Positions 52,999-61,955 of a DNA stretch of 64,000 nt are shown piece by piece; position 1 is the first letter of the stretch, and each line of letters begins with the position of its first letter. The stretch comes from SG-bin7 sp964498095. GTDB taxonomy: Bacteria; Bdellovibrionota; Bdellovibrionia; Bdellovibrionales; SG-bin7. The position numbers and the translations under genes were made by a program. The DNA is taken from the NCBI GenBank assembly GCA_964498095.1, contig CAZCFY010000001.1:186001-250000 (forward strand). Reading direction: 5' to 3'. Below the pieces are notes generated by a model. The model had not been told where the DNA came from, made no database searches, and was given only the letters and a program-made list of their open reading frames with translations.

Positions 52999-53476
52999 TT
53001 TGAAGAAATTAATTTTAATTTTTTCTATTCTTGGTTTCCAGTCGATGGCGTCAGCCAAAGACTGGGGCCTCGGAATTGTTCTGGGGGATCCATCGGCTCT
53101 CTCCGCAAAATATTGGACAGAGTCTACACGCGCTCTTGATTTTGGCTTGGGATGGGATTCTGCCAGTCAGCTTTATTTTTTTAGTGATTATCTTTTTCAT
53201 TTTCCCGGTGGTCTTGATCAAATGCGCATTCCCGCGCGCCTCATTCCCTATGTAGGGGTGGGTGCTTTAATTAAAATTTATAGCGATTCTGTCCGCAAAC
53301 GGAATGATAATAATGATAGTAACCTCCGATTAGTGGCCCGGATACCCTTGGGTGTCGAGTGGATGGTTCAGAAATTTCCCTTGGGCGTGTTTGGCGAAAT
53401 CGTGCCGGGGTTAAGAATTTCACCGAGCACTACCAGCGATTTTGGCGCCGGAATCGGTATACGCTTTTATTTCTAA
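52958..53476 (+). CDS. Small outer-membrane beta-barrel protein
   Basis: The frame opens 41 bases inside the histone gene (ATG after GGAG); a TTG at 53000, right after the histone stop, is the alternative start. A signal segment (LKKLILIFSILGFQSMASA) is followed by strands (LDFGLGWDSASQLYFFSDYL, RLIPYVGVGALIKIY, PLGVFGEIVPGLRI) ending in GIGIRFYF with a terminal phenylalanine, typical of a barrel. Function unknown. Confidence 0.65.
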   Translation: MAVKLFVNTISFRNLKKLILIFSILGFQSMASAKDWGLGIVLGDPSALSAKYWTESTRALDFGLGWDSASQLYFFSDYLFHFPGGLDQMRIPARLIPYVGVGALIKIYSDSVRKRNDNNDSNLRLVARIPLGVEWMVQKFPLGVFGEIVPGLRISPSTTSDFGAGIGIRFYF

Positions 53477-53582
53477 TAAAAAGTGCCAATTTTTGTCCTT
53501 TCCCTCGAGAAAGTGTGAAATGTTTTCCAATTTCCTCGTGGTAGGGGAGATTAGCTAATTAAAATGGTATATTTCTTTCACT

Positions 53583-54524
53583 ATGCGGCTTGGTTTAAGC
53601 GTCATCTTTCTAATCCTTTCCGTTTCAACCTCTGGCCACGCTTCGCTTTTCGACGCGGATTTTGAGCCTTGTTACAAAAATTTAGATACCGCGACTGTAC
53701 ACTTGGGCGGGGAAAAACTTTTGGACGGGGATAAGAATTTTATTCTTTTAAAGCCTCATACCAGTAACAGCGTTTATTACCAACTCAACTGTCCCCGCAG
53801 GGTTTTTGCCCTACAAGTTTTAAAGGCACAAACTGCCGGCGACGAGGTCATTAAAAAGGCTATTGATACATTGGCTTATCAAGCCACTTTTTCTCCAGAG
53901 GCCGCCACCACACTTATCGAGTTTATAAAAACGAATCCCAATCAGGAATTAAGAGGAATGGCGGCAAAAGCCTTCTATTTCTTACTGGATATTTTTCCCA
54001 ACGTGGCCGTTCAGGTCGAGTATTACGGTAAACCTTATTTTAAAGAATTTTTCTTGGCAGCCGTTATTACCGAAAAAAACCGCGAGGTTTCTTATTGGAT
54101 TGCGCAAGTCGCGCAAAAAAATGCCGGCTACTTTTATGCCGGCGACAAGGTCTGTTACCGTAAGCAATACGGTGCTCACCTGCGCCAACTAGGCGAGAAA
54201 CTCGCCGAAGACTTTTTACCTTTGATTATAAACGCATTAAACGCCCGCGCAAAATTTGACGACGAGGATAACTTATTGATTAAAAACGAACTGCTCGTCG
54301 CAATAAATAATTTTTCTTACTCACGCTACTTAAAATATAATAAACAAAATGGCGAAGGCCTGGCGAGTTATCTTTCCGCAGAAGCTTCTGACGGATTGAA
54401 GGATTTGATTTTGTCGATAAAACCCTTGGCCGACATTTTTAAAGGCCAGCGTAAACTTAAAGATAAAATGCCCCAATACGATAGTTACTGCCGCGATTCT
54501 GTATATTATCCGCCTGGACGATAA
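53583..54524 (+). CDS. Secreted helical-repeat hypothetical protein
   Basis: 313 residues with a signal peptide (MRLGLSVIFLILSVSTSGHAS). The middle has HEAT-like helix pairs (IDTLAYQATFSPEAATTLIE, NQELRGMAAKAFYFLLD) and several cysteines (EPCYKN, LNCPRR, KVCYRK, DSYCRD). It may be a periplasmic scaffold. No family is recognised. Confidence 0.65.
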   Translation: MRLGLSVIFLILSVSTSGHASLFDADFEPCYKNLDTATVHLGGEKLLDGDKNFILLKPHTSNSVYYQLNCPRRVFALQVLKAQTAGDEVIKKAIDTLAYQATFSPEAATTLIEFIKTNPNQELRGMAAKAFYFLLDIFPNVAVQVEYYGKPYFKEFFLAAVITEKNREVSYWIAQVAQKNAGYFYAGDKVCYRKQYGAHLRQLGEKLAEDFLPLIINALNARAKFDDEDNLLIKNELLVAINNFSYSRYLKYNKQNGEGLASYLSAEASDGLKDLILSIKPLADIFKGQRKLKDKMPQYDSYCRDSVYYPPGR

Positions 54525-54569
54525 TCCTGCTCGCTAAATCCGTGTCCTCATTATCCCGATAACTCAATA

Positions 54570-54809
54570 ATGGTTTGCTTGATAACGTGTACTTCATGTC
54601 AAAAAGAAGAGGGCCTAAACATAATCGGCAGTATGGCCGAAGGCCTGTCATCGCAAGACCTGGCGGCGCTTATTAAAAGCTGCATCTTCCGCTGTGATCC
54701 GTGCTTTCAAATTAGGGTCAATATGTTAGAAGACACTATCGAAGAAAAAAAGGCGGCCAAGGCCGCCAAATCCAAAAAGCCGCAAATCTTAGTTAAGCGA
54801 AGCGGCTAA
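54570..54809 (+). CDS. Small cysteine-containing hypothetical protein
   Basis: 79 residues with TCTSCQKEEG and IFRCDPCFQIR, two CxxC pairs that could bind zinc, and a basic tail (KKAAKAAKSKKPQILVKR). No good ribosome site lies ahead of the ATG. It overlaps the convergent lipoprotein gene by 21 bases. Tentative. Confidence 0.4.
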   Translation: MVCLITCTSCQKEEGLNIIGSMAEGLSSQDLAALIKSCIFRCDPCFQIRVNMLEDTIEEKKAAKAAKSKKPQILVKRSG

Positions 54810-55478
54810 TTCCTTAGCTTGATTTAATTTCTTTTCTAAAACCGTTTTATCGTAAAAATTCAATGGACTTTGTCCGTCGATGTAAAGTTCTAAGAAGTTT
54901 TCGATACAGGCGATATATTTAATAAGTTCCTTCTTTTGCTCTGAACGCGGATAGTGCAAGGAAAAGTCCTTATTCAAGGTAATTGAATAATTGTTGTCCG
55001 CTTTCTTGATTAGAAATCCTACGGAAGCTAAGCGGCCTTCGTAAATCTCGATGCGCTGACGATCACCCATATAAAAGCTCTGCAAGGCAGATCCATAGCG
55101 GGTAGAATGGTATGTCGCTGACTCCGCGATCGCCAGAAAAACCTGCTTTTGTTCGTTATTTTGCGATTGATTTATAATTTCTTGTGCCGCACTCTTATAG
55201 GAATCCAATGCTAACTTTAAGTCTTTGGCTTCCTGATAAGTCTTTGGCTCGTCAGAGATGATTAGGTCCTTGCCATTAATCTTAACACCCATAGAGATCA
55301 ATAGTTCTTGCGCCTTCATGAACTGATCTTGCGCGGCCGTTTGGTTAGGTGACGGCTGCGTAGTTGCGACCGGATTTTTTGCCGGCGGGGGAGCTACCGG
55401 AGGCGCTAAGCGTGGATCATTTCGTTTTCCACAGGCTGACAGTGACAACGCAAGTATAACTATAATTTTTGATTTCAT
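54789..55478 (-). CDS. Hypothetical lipoprotein
   Basis: 229 residues; lipobox LSAC (cysteine ~16). A proline/alanine linker (PPVAPPPAKN) precedes a helical domain (LKLALDSYKSAAQEIINQS, KKELIKYIACIENFLELYI). No family is recognised. It is probably anchored in the outer membrane facing the periplasm. Confidence 0.65.
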   Translation of the reverse strand: MKSKIIVILALSLSACGKRNDPRLAPPVAPPPAKNPVATTQPSPNQTAAQDQFMKAQELLISMGVKINGKDLIISDEPKTYQEAKDLKLALDSYKSAAQEIINQSQNNEQKQVFLAIAESATYHSTRYGSALQSFYMGDRQRIEIYEGRLASVGFLIKKADNNYSITLNKDFSLHYPRSEQKKELIKYIACIENFLELYIDGQSPLNFYDKTVLEKKLNQAKELAASLN

Positions 55479-55570
55479 TTTTCCCCCAATTAAAAGGGAA
55501 AAATAGCAATCTTATGGCCAAGTCTAAATTCGTTTTAGAGGTATAGGGGAGGGAGAGATAAGAATTTTAT

Positions 55571-56446
55571 TCAATTTAACTGCCGGCGAACGTCACTATT
55601 AATCATGAAATCCAAATCAACATGATCACGGATCATGCGGCCGCCGTCATAGATGAGATCCAAACTTCCCCCGTACTGGGGATCAAAAGGAAACCCAGGC
55701 ACTACCGCGACGTCACAATGATTGTCGAGTGCGTGTTTGGCGGTCATGATTGACCCGCTACGCCGGCGGGCCTCGACAACTAAAAGATATTTTGAAAGTC
55801 CCACGATAATTTGATTTCGCCGAAAGAAATGATGCCGCTGCATAAATTTCTCGGGGAGATACTCACTCATCACACAACCACCGGCGGCGATAATAGGCTC
55901 ATACCAGGTTTTAAAATCTTTCGGGTAGGGATTTAAAAGTCCTGAGGGCATCACTGCGACAGTGGGACATTGATTTCTTAGGGCACAATTATGCGCGGCC
56001 TGATCGATGCCGCGGGCCGCACCACTAACGATTGTAAGAGGACTACTTTTTAAAAAGTTTCCAAGTTCTTGATTGATAAATTCTTTTCCTTTTGCCGAGG
56101 GTTCACGCGAGCCGACGACGCTTAAAACCAGTTTATCGGCGCAAGCAATGTCGCCTAAATAGGTTAGGAACGTTGGCGCTTCCAGCATCCACGAAAAGCG
56201 TTTGGGGTAAAACGGGGAACCCGGCGTTACCCAGTTAATTTTTTGTGACCGAAGGTATTTTAGAATTCTTTCGCTTTTTTCAATCCAACGCTCGTTATCA
56301 CGGATGTATATTTGCACGTCATCACTAACGTCGGGACGTCCGACAATGTCTTTGGGGTTTTTAAGTCGCTGTATGACTTTAAAATCTTCGTCGCTAAAAT
56401 AAGGAGTTTGAAATTTTAAGGCGCCAACAATATCTGACCAATCCAT
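55571..56446 (-). CDS. dprA: DNA-processing protein DprA
   Basis: DprA loads RecA on incoming single-stranded DNA during transformation. SVVGSREPSAKG, IVSGAARGIDQAAHNCAL, VMPSGLLNPYPKDF, RRNQIIVGLSKYLLVVEA and SGSIMTAKHALDN show its Rossmann-like core. There is no C-terminal winged helix. ATG 56446 was chosen over an upstream TTG. 291 residues. Confidence 0.95.
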   Translation of the reverse strand: MDWSDIVGALKFQTPYFSDEDFKVIQRLKNPKDIVGRPDVSDDVQIYIRDNERWIEKSERILKYLRSQKINWVTPGSPFYPKRFSWMLEAPTFLTYLGDIACADKLVLSVVGSREPSAKGKEFINQELGNFLKSSPLTIVSGAARGIDQAAHNCALRNQCPTVAVMPSGLLNPYPKDFKTWYEPIIAAGGCVMSEYLPEKFMQRHHFFRRNQIIVGLSKYLLVVEARRRSGSIMTAKHALDNHCDVAVVPGFPFDPQYGGSLDLIYDGGRMIRDHVDLDFMINSDVRRQLN

Positions 56447-56528
56447 GCGAAAATTCTTAAGCAAATTAATCGCCGGTGTTTTAAACTTTAATTTTCAAGA
56501 GAATCAAAACTTTCTGATTGCCGGATTT

Positions 56529-57191
56529 TTAGTTCCGTGGTGAGCAAGCCAAACCAAAAGTCATTGACTCACTCGAGTTGGCGGGATTGTCGGGATACAT
56601 ATAAATCAATCCCATCTTATCGTCGATCTGTAGCCGCGAATTATCATCGTTGCGAAAGTAAGACATAATGGCATGGACGGTGTCTTGCGAATGATCTAAT
56701 CCCAAGCAGTGCCCAATCTCGTGGGTCAAGGTACTCACAAAAGCCTTAAGACTCGAAGAGCGCGCGGCCGTCATTTTGATTTCGCAACCGGTAACCCGTC
56801 CCCCTTCGCGTTTTTGCATGGCATAGCCGCCCGAGGCGCCAGGAGTACTGCCAAGGCAGACATTAATCGAACGCTGCGCCGCCACCGTAGTATTATAAGT
56901 TCCGTCGGTGGCGGAATTTGCGATTACCAAAAAACTATTAGCAACATTATCGTAATCACTGGCTATGGAATCGATAATTTGGTTAAAGGTCGGAGTTTGA
57001 TTATAAAGGGGGTCGGTAGCCGGTAGATCATTTGTGGCCCAGGTTAACGCCGCCATTTCGGCGCAAACCACGAGCCAAATTTTATTGGTAGTCGTATCGA
57101 CGGGCCACTGATTACCATTGGGAAACATCCTAAATCCCGTCATGGTTAAAGTTAGAATAAAGAAATAAAAAATATACCGTAGCCTACGCAT
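56529..57191 (-). CDS. Secreted matrixin-like zinc protease
   Basis: 220 residues with a signal segment (MRRLRYIFYFFILTLTMTGF). The zinc site is THEIGHCLGLDHSQD (H157, E158, H161, H167), and the met-turn is AIMSYFRND. This is the metzincin (M10) pattern. The prodomain is short or missing. It is likely secreted or periplasmic. AGGAG lies ahead of the start. Two small envelope-protein genes lie directly upstream on the same strand. Confidence 0.85.
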   Translation of the reverse strand: MRRLRYIFYFFILTLTMTGFRMFPNGNQWPVDTTTNKIWLVVCAEMAALTWATNDLPATDPLYNQTPTFNQIIDSIASDYDNVANSFLVIANSATDGTYNTTVAAQRSINVCLGSTPGASGGYAMQKREGGRVTGCEIKMTAARSSSLKAFVSTLTHEIGHCLGLDHSQDTVHAIMSYFRNDDNSRLQIDDKMGLIYMYPDNPANSSESMTFGLACSPRN

Positions 57192-57198
57192 AAAGCTC

Positions 57199-57570
57199 CT
57201 AAAATTTAACTTCTAGTCCTATGATGCCGTTACCCGTGGCGCCGCCATTAAAACTGACCGCTGACTGAAGCTCTGTGCGCCATCTCAAATTCCAAAAGAG
57301 ATCACCGACAAGTCCGGCCGAACCAAAAAATCCCAGGCCTTCGGAAACCGAAACAATTCCGAAAGACATATAGGGGAGACCGCCAAGATAATAATTTTTT
57401 GCCGCTCCCACCATTCCCGGACCCAGCAGACCAAAATCCCACTCATTTACGCCAAAGCGCACAGTTCCGGGATTAATAAAGAGTGGTCCAACGCCGTAAA
57501 AAATTCGAAAATCCGTGGCATCGGCCAGCGAACTAATAAAAATAAAGAGCGAAAAGATAAGCGCCTTCAA
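57199..57570 (-). CDS. Small outer-membrane-like protein
   Basis: 123 residues with signal MKALIFSLFIFISSLADA and glycine-rich strand segments (EGLGFFGSAGLVGDLFWNLRW, GIIGLEVKF at the end). It overlaps the upstream gene by 4 bases and resembles it. It is the second of two tandem small barrels before the matrixin gene. Confidence 0.6.
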   Translation of the reverse strand: MKALIFSLFIFISSLADATDFRIFYGVGPLFINPGTVRFGVNEWDFGLLGPGMVGAAKNYYLGGLPYMSFGIVSVSEGLGFFGSAGLVGDLFWNLRWRTELQSAVSFNGGATGNGIIGLEVKF

Positions 57571-58055
57571 AAGTTAAACCCCACGCTTAATACTTCGACG
57601 TCTTGAAAACTCATTGTTAAATGCGCATAAATTTCGCGGATTCCATAGAGGGCGTCCAACATGATGTAGGCCGGCCCCCAAAAAGCCCATTTAATATTGA
57701 GTGAGGGACCTAGCAAAAAATCATTTTCTTTGTCCGAGACGTTGCCGGCCGCTGCTGTTCTTAAGCCTCGCTCGGAATAAAAAACTCCGCCGCCAAAAAA
57801 GCCGGTTAAAGTTCCCCAAAAAAATTCGCCGCTAACGAGCTTCCGATTTAGTGATAAATAATAGTCGGATTGATAGTAATAGCTGTTTTGCACGCCCGAA
57901 ATATATCCGCTCAATGTAGACTCTCCTGAATCTACGGCCATCACTAGAGCCAAGTTATTTCGCCCCGAGGTCGTACCACCAAAACCAGCGCCTAAATAAA
58001 ATGCGCCTTGTGCGGGTAATGCGCACAATATAAATAGAGATAGCATTAGTCTCAT
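57567..58055 (-). CDS. Small outer-membrane-like protein
   Basis: 162 residues; signal MRLMLSLFILCALPAQGA, then strands such as FYLGAGFGGTTSGRNNLALV and FFWGTLTGFFGGGVFYSERG, ending in VEVLSVGFNF-like residues with a terminal Phe. A small barrel is likely. It is translationally coupled to the next gene (ATGA). Confidence 0.6.
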   Translation of the reverse strand: MRLMLSLFILCALPAQGAFYLGAGFGGTTSGRNNLALVMAVDSGESTLSGYISGVQNSYYYQSDYYLSLNRKLVSGEFFWGTLTGFFGGGVFYSERGLRTAAAGNVSDKENDFLLGPSLNIKWAFWGPAYIMLDALYGIREIYAHLTMSFQDVEVLSVGFNF

Positions 58056-58122
58056 TCTGAAATGCTAGCCAGGAAGACACTCGCTCTCAAGACTTATTTC
58101 TAGTCTGCCGATAATTATTTGT

Positions 58123-58494
58123 ATGAAAACACTCGTGGCGATTACCTTTTTGTTCAGCATAATAGCAAATGCCGAGCCCAAATTTAAGTATGATGAAAGC
58201 AAAGACCCAAATCGCGACCAAAAAAACAAAGAAGCCGCGCCGCCACAGCGGCCCTCTTATTACGACGCTTACAAAAAGTATAATTTAAACGAGCAAAAAT
58301 CTTCCGCTAAAGAGCAAAAACGCGTACCTGCCGCGCCTAATGCTGACTCCCAAGTCCCGCCACAAGTGAGTCCTGAAGCTCAGCAAGCCATTCAAGAACA
58401 GTTAAAAAATATCGATCCTGCCGCCTTACAAAAGGCACAGGAACAGCTGCAAAACTATCAGCAGCAGCAGCAACCAGGGTATCAAGGCCAATAA
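58123..58494 (+). CDS. Secreted glutamine-rich protein
   Basis: 123 residues with signal MKTLVAITFLFSIIANA. The mature part is almost all charged or Gln/Pro-rich (ending QNYQQQQQPGYQGQ), probably disordered. No domain is seen. Confidence 0.6.
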   Translation: MKTLVAITFLFSIIANAEPKFKYDESKDPNRDQKNKEAAPPQRPSYYDAYKKYNLNEQKSSAKEQKRVPAAPNADSQVPPQVSPEAQQAIQEQLKNIDPAALQKAQEQLQNYQQQQQPGYQGQ

Positions 58495-58594
58495 TTCCGT
58501 TTCAAATTGAAACATATGGATAGTCTTACGTATGCCAAATGGTTGAATTACATCCCTCAAATTGGAGTTAGTATGAGTGTATGGGAGGGATTAT

Positions 58595-59350
58595 ATGTCT
58601 GTAATTCAAAACTCACTTATATTTTTGTTAGCAATCGCAGTTATCTTTTCGTTTAATAACTGCACCGAAAAACCACTAGATAAATCTAGTTTATCTTCAC
58701 AAGCTCCATTACCCACGCCCAACATTGCCGGCGTAAGCACGGTGAATGTTGAGCAAGATTTGGTTACCGTTCAAGGTAGTAATCTAGATAAAGTAACTAG
58801 CATTGGTATTAAAGGCGGCGATAAAACAGTCGGACTTTCTATCCAAACAAAATCCGCCAATATGTTAGTAGCTAAGGCTAGCTCGGCATTGGAACTTGCC
58901 GCCGGAATCTATAATCTCATTATTAATAGAGCTAATGCCGAAACAATTGCCCCCATCCAAGTTACGGTTGCAAGTAGTCCCAAGTTTACGTCGATAGATA
59001 AGGCTCTTCTAGGAGGTCTACCCACCGTTGGCGGCACCACAAAAGTATTTTCGCTACCGAGTAGCGTACCCGCAAACGCCAAAGAAGTCTTGGTATATGC
59101 TTTCGTTGGGTCAGGGAGTGTTGGGACGACGAATACCGCGCATATGCAAATTTCAACACAAGAGGGCAGCACGAAATATCACAACCTTCTGTTTTTACAT
59201 ACATACTCGCAAAATGCGATTAGCTATAACTCCAGCAATATGTGGTTACCAGTGACAAGTAACCGCCAGGTAGCGGCGACCTTAACTGACACCAATGTTT
59301 CGTTTGGTGATAACTTATATGGTTGGGCGTACGTAATTGGCTATCGTTAG
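58595..59350 (+). CDS. IPT-like lipoprotein
   Basis: GAGGG supports ATG 58595. Lipobox FNNC follows a hydrophobic segment. Residues ~45-125 resemble an IPT/TIG strand module (VSTVNVEQDLVTVQGSNLDK, GIYNLIINRANAETIAPIQV). The C-terminal part is strand-rich. It is probably surface-exposed. The FNNC signal resembles that of the DUF1592 protein. Confidence 0.65.
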   Translation: MSVIQNSLIFLLAIAVIFSFNNCTEKPLDKSSLSSQAPLPTPNIAGVSTVNVEQDLVTVQGSNLDKVTSIGIKGGDKTVGLSIQTKSANMLVAKASSALELAAGIYNLIINRANAETIAPIQVTVASSPKFTSIDKALLGGLPTVGGTTKVFSLPSSVPANAKEVLVYAFVGSGSVGTTNTAHMQISTQEGSTKYHNLLFLHTYSQNAISYNSSNMWLPVTSNRQVAATLTDTNVSFGDNLYGWAYVIGYR

Positions 59351-59385
59351 ATAGCTTTTGCGCCAGTTTAAGGAGTAATTCTCAA

Positions 59386-59405
59386 TTGTCCGATAAGTAA
59401 TGTTA
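59386..59405 (+). repeat. Direct repeat of island edge, left
   Basis: TTGTCCGATAAGTAATGTTA matches 61642-61661 at 18 of 20 bases in the same direction. Confidence 0.7.
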
Positions 59406-59541
59406 CTTAAGTAGTTGTCGACCTTGGCTAAGGACGACGTTGGGATTAGAAATTTCTTGGAATTTTTTAGTGAGGCCGCAAGATACACTTCTTACTGGAA
59501 ATTAAAAACAACCGACGCGCTGGCTTGCGGCGACGATTTGG

Positions 59542-59613
59542 ATTTACCTGTGTAATTTTGCAAAAGAAAACCCTTTGGGTGCTACTTCCCAAATTATTGG
59601 TTAGGTTTAGATC
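59542..59613 (-). repeat. Inverted repeat element, copy 1
   Basis: About 72 bases similar, in opposite orientation, to 61542-61615. Shared blocks include GATCTAAA, CAAAGGGTTT, CTTTTGCAAAAT and ACACAGGTAAAT. Degenerate copies of the same element. Confidence 0.7.
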
Positions 59614-60079
59614 GGGTGTCGATTTTCTATCAGATTCACTAGTTTTTTGATACAAAGTTGAGCTAGCTTTGATCGTGAAATACGGCAACAACCCTGCTCG
59701 GGTTGAAAGAGAGGCGACAGGATCCGGGTTCAAAACCATCAGGGATGCGTGGTTCCGCATGAAAATTGCTACGGATACTTCGGGGGACCGACGAACAGAA
59801 GTCCAGAAGCGAAACGCAAAGCAGTAGGCGAGATGAGCGCGCTACCATAGACCGAGAACGAAAGTTGAAAGTACCTTCGATTAGAGGAGGCAAAGTAGGT
59901 AAGGTCGTTAAATATCTCTTTTGGAGAAGAGTTAGAACGGGTGGAATTCTGAGGTTACACAGGTAAACTGTTTTGCAAACCCTTGAATCTCCAAAACTTT
60001 TGACAACACGTGGGCCTTAGGCGCTCTCAAATATATATGCGAAATCATTTAAAAATAGAGTTTTGTTAAAAGCCTTTTA

Positions 60080-60114
60080 CTTATTAAATATAATAAGTTA
60101 TTATAGTTAATAAG
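60080..60114. promoter_or_regulatory. Candidate operator of the toxin-antitoxin pair
   Basis: CTTATTA-AATA-TAATAAG (60080-60097) is a perfect dyad. A second, similar unit TTATTATAGTTAATAAG follows directly. AT-rich overlapping dyads just upstream of a toxin-antitoxin gene pair are typical autoregulatory sites. Confidence 0.55.
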
Positions 60115-60128
60115 TTCGGAGCATCTTG

Positions 60129-60428
60129 ATGTGGCAAGTAAAAATTGAAGATGAGGCAGCCAAGGTATTTGAAGGTAAAGAGCTATCTGAGGATGACAAA
60201 ATGGTGATCCAAAACTGGGCGCAAACTGTCGCAGAACATGGTCCAGAGGAACTTCAAAAAAAGCCGTCGGTTTGGGCAGACCACCCACTTTATGGGGAAT
60301 GGACTGGGTACCGAGCTTCCAGTTTTAGCTACAGCGGTAGAATCATCTATAAGGTGAAGAACAAAGTTGTGACTGTCATCGTGGTGAGAATTACAACTGA
60401 TCACGATTATAAAAAGAAAAAGGAGTAA
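60129..60428 (+). CDS. RelE/HigB-like toxin
   Basis: A 99-residue protein whose beta strands (YRASSFSYSGRIIYKVKNKV, VTVIVVRITTDHDYKKK) and length fit the RelE-type fold of mRNA interferases. HPLYGEWTGYRASSFS resembles the core of HigB/YafQ-like members. GGAG supports ATG 60129. Followed 3 bases later by the XRE antitoxin, the toxin-first order of higBA modules. Confidence 0.8.
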   Translation: MWQVKIEDEAAKVFEGKELSEDDKMVIQNWAQTVAEHGPEELQKKPSVWADHPLYGEWTGYRASSFSYSGRIIYKVKNKVVTVIVVRITTDHDYKKKKE

Positions 60429-60431
60429 AGT

Positions 60432-60749
60432 GTGGCAACAAAAAACTTTTTTGATCTTAAGTTGGTTGAGGCAACTCCAGGAAAAGTCATCAAAGCCTTT
60501 CGCAAGAATTTTAATATCACCCAACAGGAGCTAGCTGAAGTCACAGGTATTGCTGAAACTAATATTAGTGCCATTGAAAATGATAAGGTGGAAATTGGTG
60601 TTAAAAGAGCCGTACTTATTGCCGCAGCTTTGGGAATCAGTCCTTCAGGGCTTTTGTTTCCTCATGGCTATGAAGCCTCATATGGAAAGGACATAAAAGC
60701 AGTTAAATCTGCTGCCGCTAGCATGATGGCAAAGAAGAAAGTTGGCTAA
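60432..60749 (+). CDS. XRE-family antitoxin
   Basis: 105 residues, GTG start after AAGGAG. A classical HTH lies at ~28-75 (KNFNITQQELAEVTGIAETN, ISAIENDKVEIGVKRAVLIA, AALGISPSGLLFP). The C-terminal tail is basic. It should neutralise the upstream toxin and repress the shared promoter at 60080-60114. Confidence 0.85.
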   Translation: MATKNFFDLKLVEATPGKVIKAFRKNFNITQQELAEVTGIAETNISAIENDKVEIGVKRAVLIAAALGISPSGLLFPHGYEASYGKDIKAVKSAAASMMAKKKVG

Positions 60750-60891
60750 GCGTCGGAATTGATATTGTAGAATTATGAATCCAATTGTTAAATTTCTAAA
60801 TATCTCAACAGGTCATTCCAGTCCCACTCGACAATCTAATGGAACTCAAAACTCATCTGCCGACGCGAACGCGAGGCATCGGTGCGTAAGC

Positions 60892-61239
60892 CTAGAAATG
60901 CGAGCGCAGCGACGCCGCGAACTTACTAAGTGAGCGCATAAGGAGCAGCGCGAGCACTGGCGTTGCGCGTGCGGGATGTATTGCCGGAGCTTTCGTTTCC
61001 AAACCCAGATGGGTAAGAATTTTCTCAATGACTTTCTTTTCCAATATTGCGGCGACCACTTTAAGTTTATCACCGCACTTGTTGCAAGTTGTAATATCAA
61101 TCTGAAAAACCCTTTTCATAAGCCTGCCCCATGAAATCGCTGTGGCTGATGGCGGGGGTTTGATTTCCTCAGTGTCTAAAGTGTCCTTGGGGACTTTGTT
61201 TTTTAGTACGATTTTTGGTCGAGCCTTGGTATTAGCGGT
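60892..61239 (-). pseudogene. IS91-family transposase C-terminal remnant
   Basis: An open minus-strand frame encodes ISWGRLMKRVFQIDITTCNK, CGDKLKVVAAI and EKILTHLGLETKAPAIHPAR. These match the C-terminal end of IS91-type transposases, with the CxxC zinc pair (CNKC) and ILTHLGL signature. The HUH catalytic domain and N-terminal zinc part are missing. The frame opens directly after a stop, so this is a truncated remnant. Confidence 0.85.
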
Positions 61240-61369
61240 TTGGTTTCAAAAATAGAATACCATGAGGGGCCCTTCGATAAGGATGGACAGATCGCGGCAG
61301 ATACACTCTCCAAAGGACAAATTGTGAATTATAAATGTGATCTTTCTCCTATCGATCCGCATTGATTTT

Positions 61370-61412
61370 TTTAGCCAAGTTTTGGCTCATTGTCCGCCAA
61401 AACTTGGCTAAA
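61370..61412. repeat. Perfect 17-base inverted repeat
   Basis: TTTAGCCAAGTTTTGGC and its exact complement around a 9-base loop TCATTGTCC. No U-run follows it on either strand. Confidence 0.75.
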
Positions 61413-61425
61413 GTTGGAAATTTTC

Positions 61426-61458
61426 GCAAAGGGAAAATCGATACGATTTTCCCTTTGC
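61426..61458. repeat. Perfect 15-base inverted repeat
   Basis: GCAAAGGGAAAATCG and its exact complement around ATA, 13 bases after the preceding hairpin. Confidence 0.75.
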
Positions 61459-61541
61459 CATTTAAAACGTGCGATTTAGGTCTCTTGAGCCTCTAATTTT
61501 TGTTTTAGTTCTTCGTCTTCTTTTTAGATTACGGGTTACCA

Positions 61542-61615
61542 GATCTAAATCTTGAACCTATAATTGGGGGAGTAGGACTCAAAGGGTTTCCTTTTGCAAA
61601 ATCACACAGGTAAAT
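61542..61615 (+). repeat. Inverted repeat element, copy 2
   Basis: Reverse-orientation relative of 59542-59613, with the same blocks ending in ACACAGGTAAAT. Confidence 0.7.
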
Positions 61616-61641
61616 CTACTCTATTTAGGACTACTAGCGAG

Positions 61642-61661
61642 TTGTCCGATAAGTTATATTA
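61642..61661 (+). repeat. Direct repeat of island edge, right
   Basis: TTGTCCGATAAGTTATATTA; matches 59386-59405 at 18 of 20 bases. Confidence 0.7.
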
Positions 61662-61874
61662 TGTTGCATTAGCGGTAAGTTGCCAAGCTTTTATAGCCGT
61701 CTAGTTCCCTTCGTATCAAAGTAAAATACGGCCATCGAAATCATCAAAAAAAGAAATAGTACTGGTGCTCCTGTAAACATTTTTACCTCTCAAGTTAATT
61801 ATTATTACGACTCAGCTACGACGATTCCGCTGGCCCCACCGTTACCTAAATTAATTTTACCAACTGAAAAACCA

Positions 61875-61912
61875 GAAACATTTATGTATTTTTGAACTAG
61901 TCAATTTGAGAC
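61875..61912 (+). repeat. Pilin-flanking direct repeat, copy 1
   Basis: 38 bases matching 62821-62858 at 35 positions, all three differences being C/T changes. It lies downstream of the prepilin gene. Confidence 0.8.
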
Positions 61913-61955
61913 GGTTGACGCGGTAATGGGAGTAAAGATGCTTTTGAAGTGTTGC

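Larger units (their letters stand above)
59351..60079. other. Long gene-poor stretch with repeated elements
   Basis: About 730 bases without a convincing gene. It holds the first TTGTCCGATAAGT copy (59386-59398), an inverted copy of the element at 61542-61615, and an ACACAGGTAAA remnant near 59957. Minus-strand frames here look like repeat-derived noise. Some of this may be a decayed mobile element. Confidence 0.6.
61240..61955. other. Gene-poor stretch with long hairpins and repeats
   Basis: No convincing gene. A short fragment near 61228-61365 reads LVSKIEYHEGPFDKDGQIAA and LSKGQIVNYKCDLSP without a start codon, possibly a gene remnant. It also has two long hairpins (61370-61458), the second copy of the inverted element, the second TTGTCCGATAAGT and the first pilin-flanking repeat. 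Confidence 0.55.

Noticed and set aside
59467..59893. Two overlapping minus-strand frames in the gene-poor stretch
   Set aside because: No start signals or family match, and part of the sequence is a repeat copy also present at 61542-61615.
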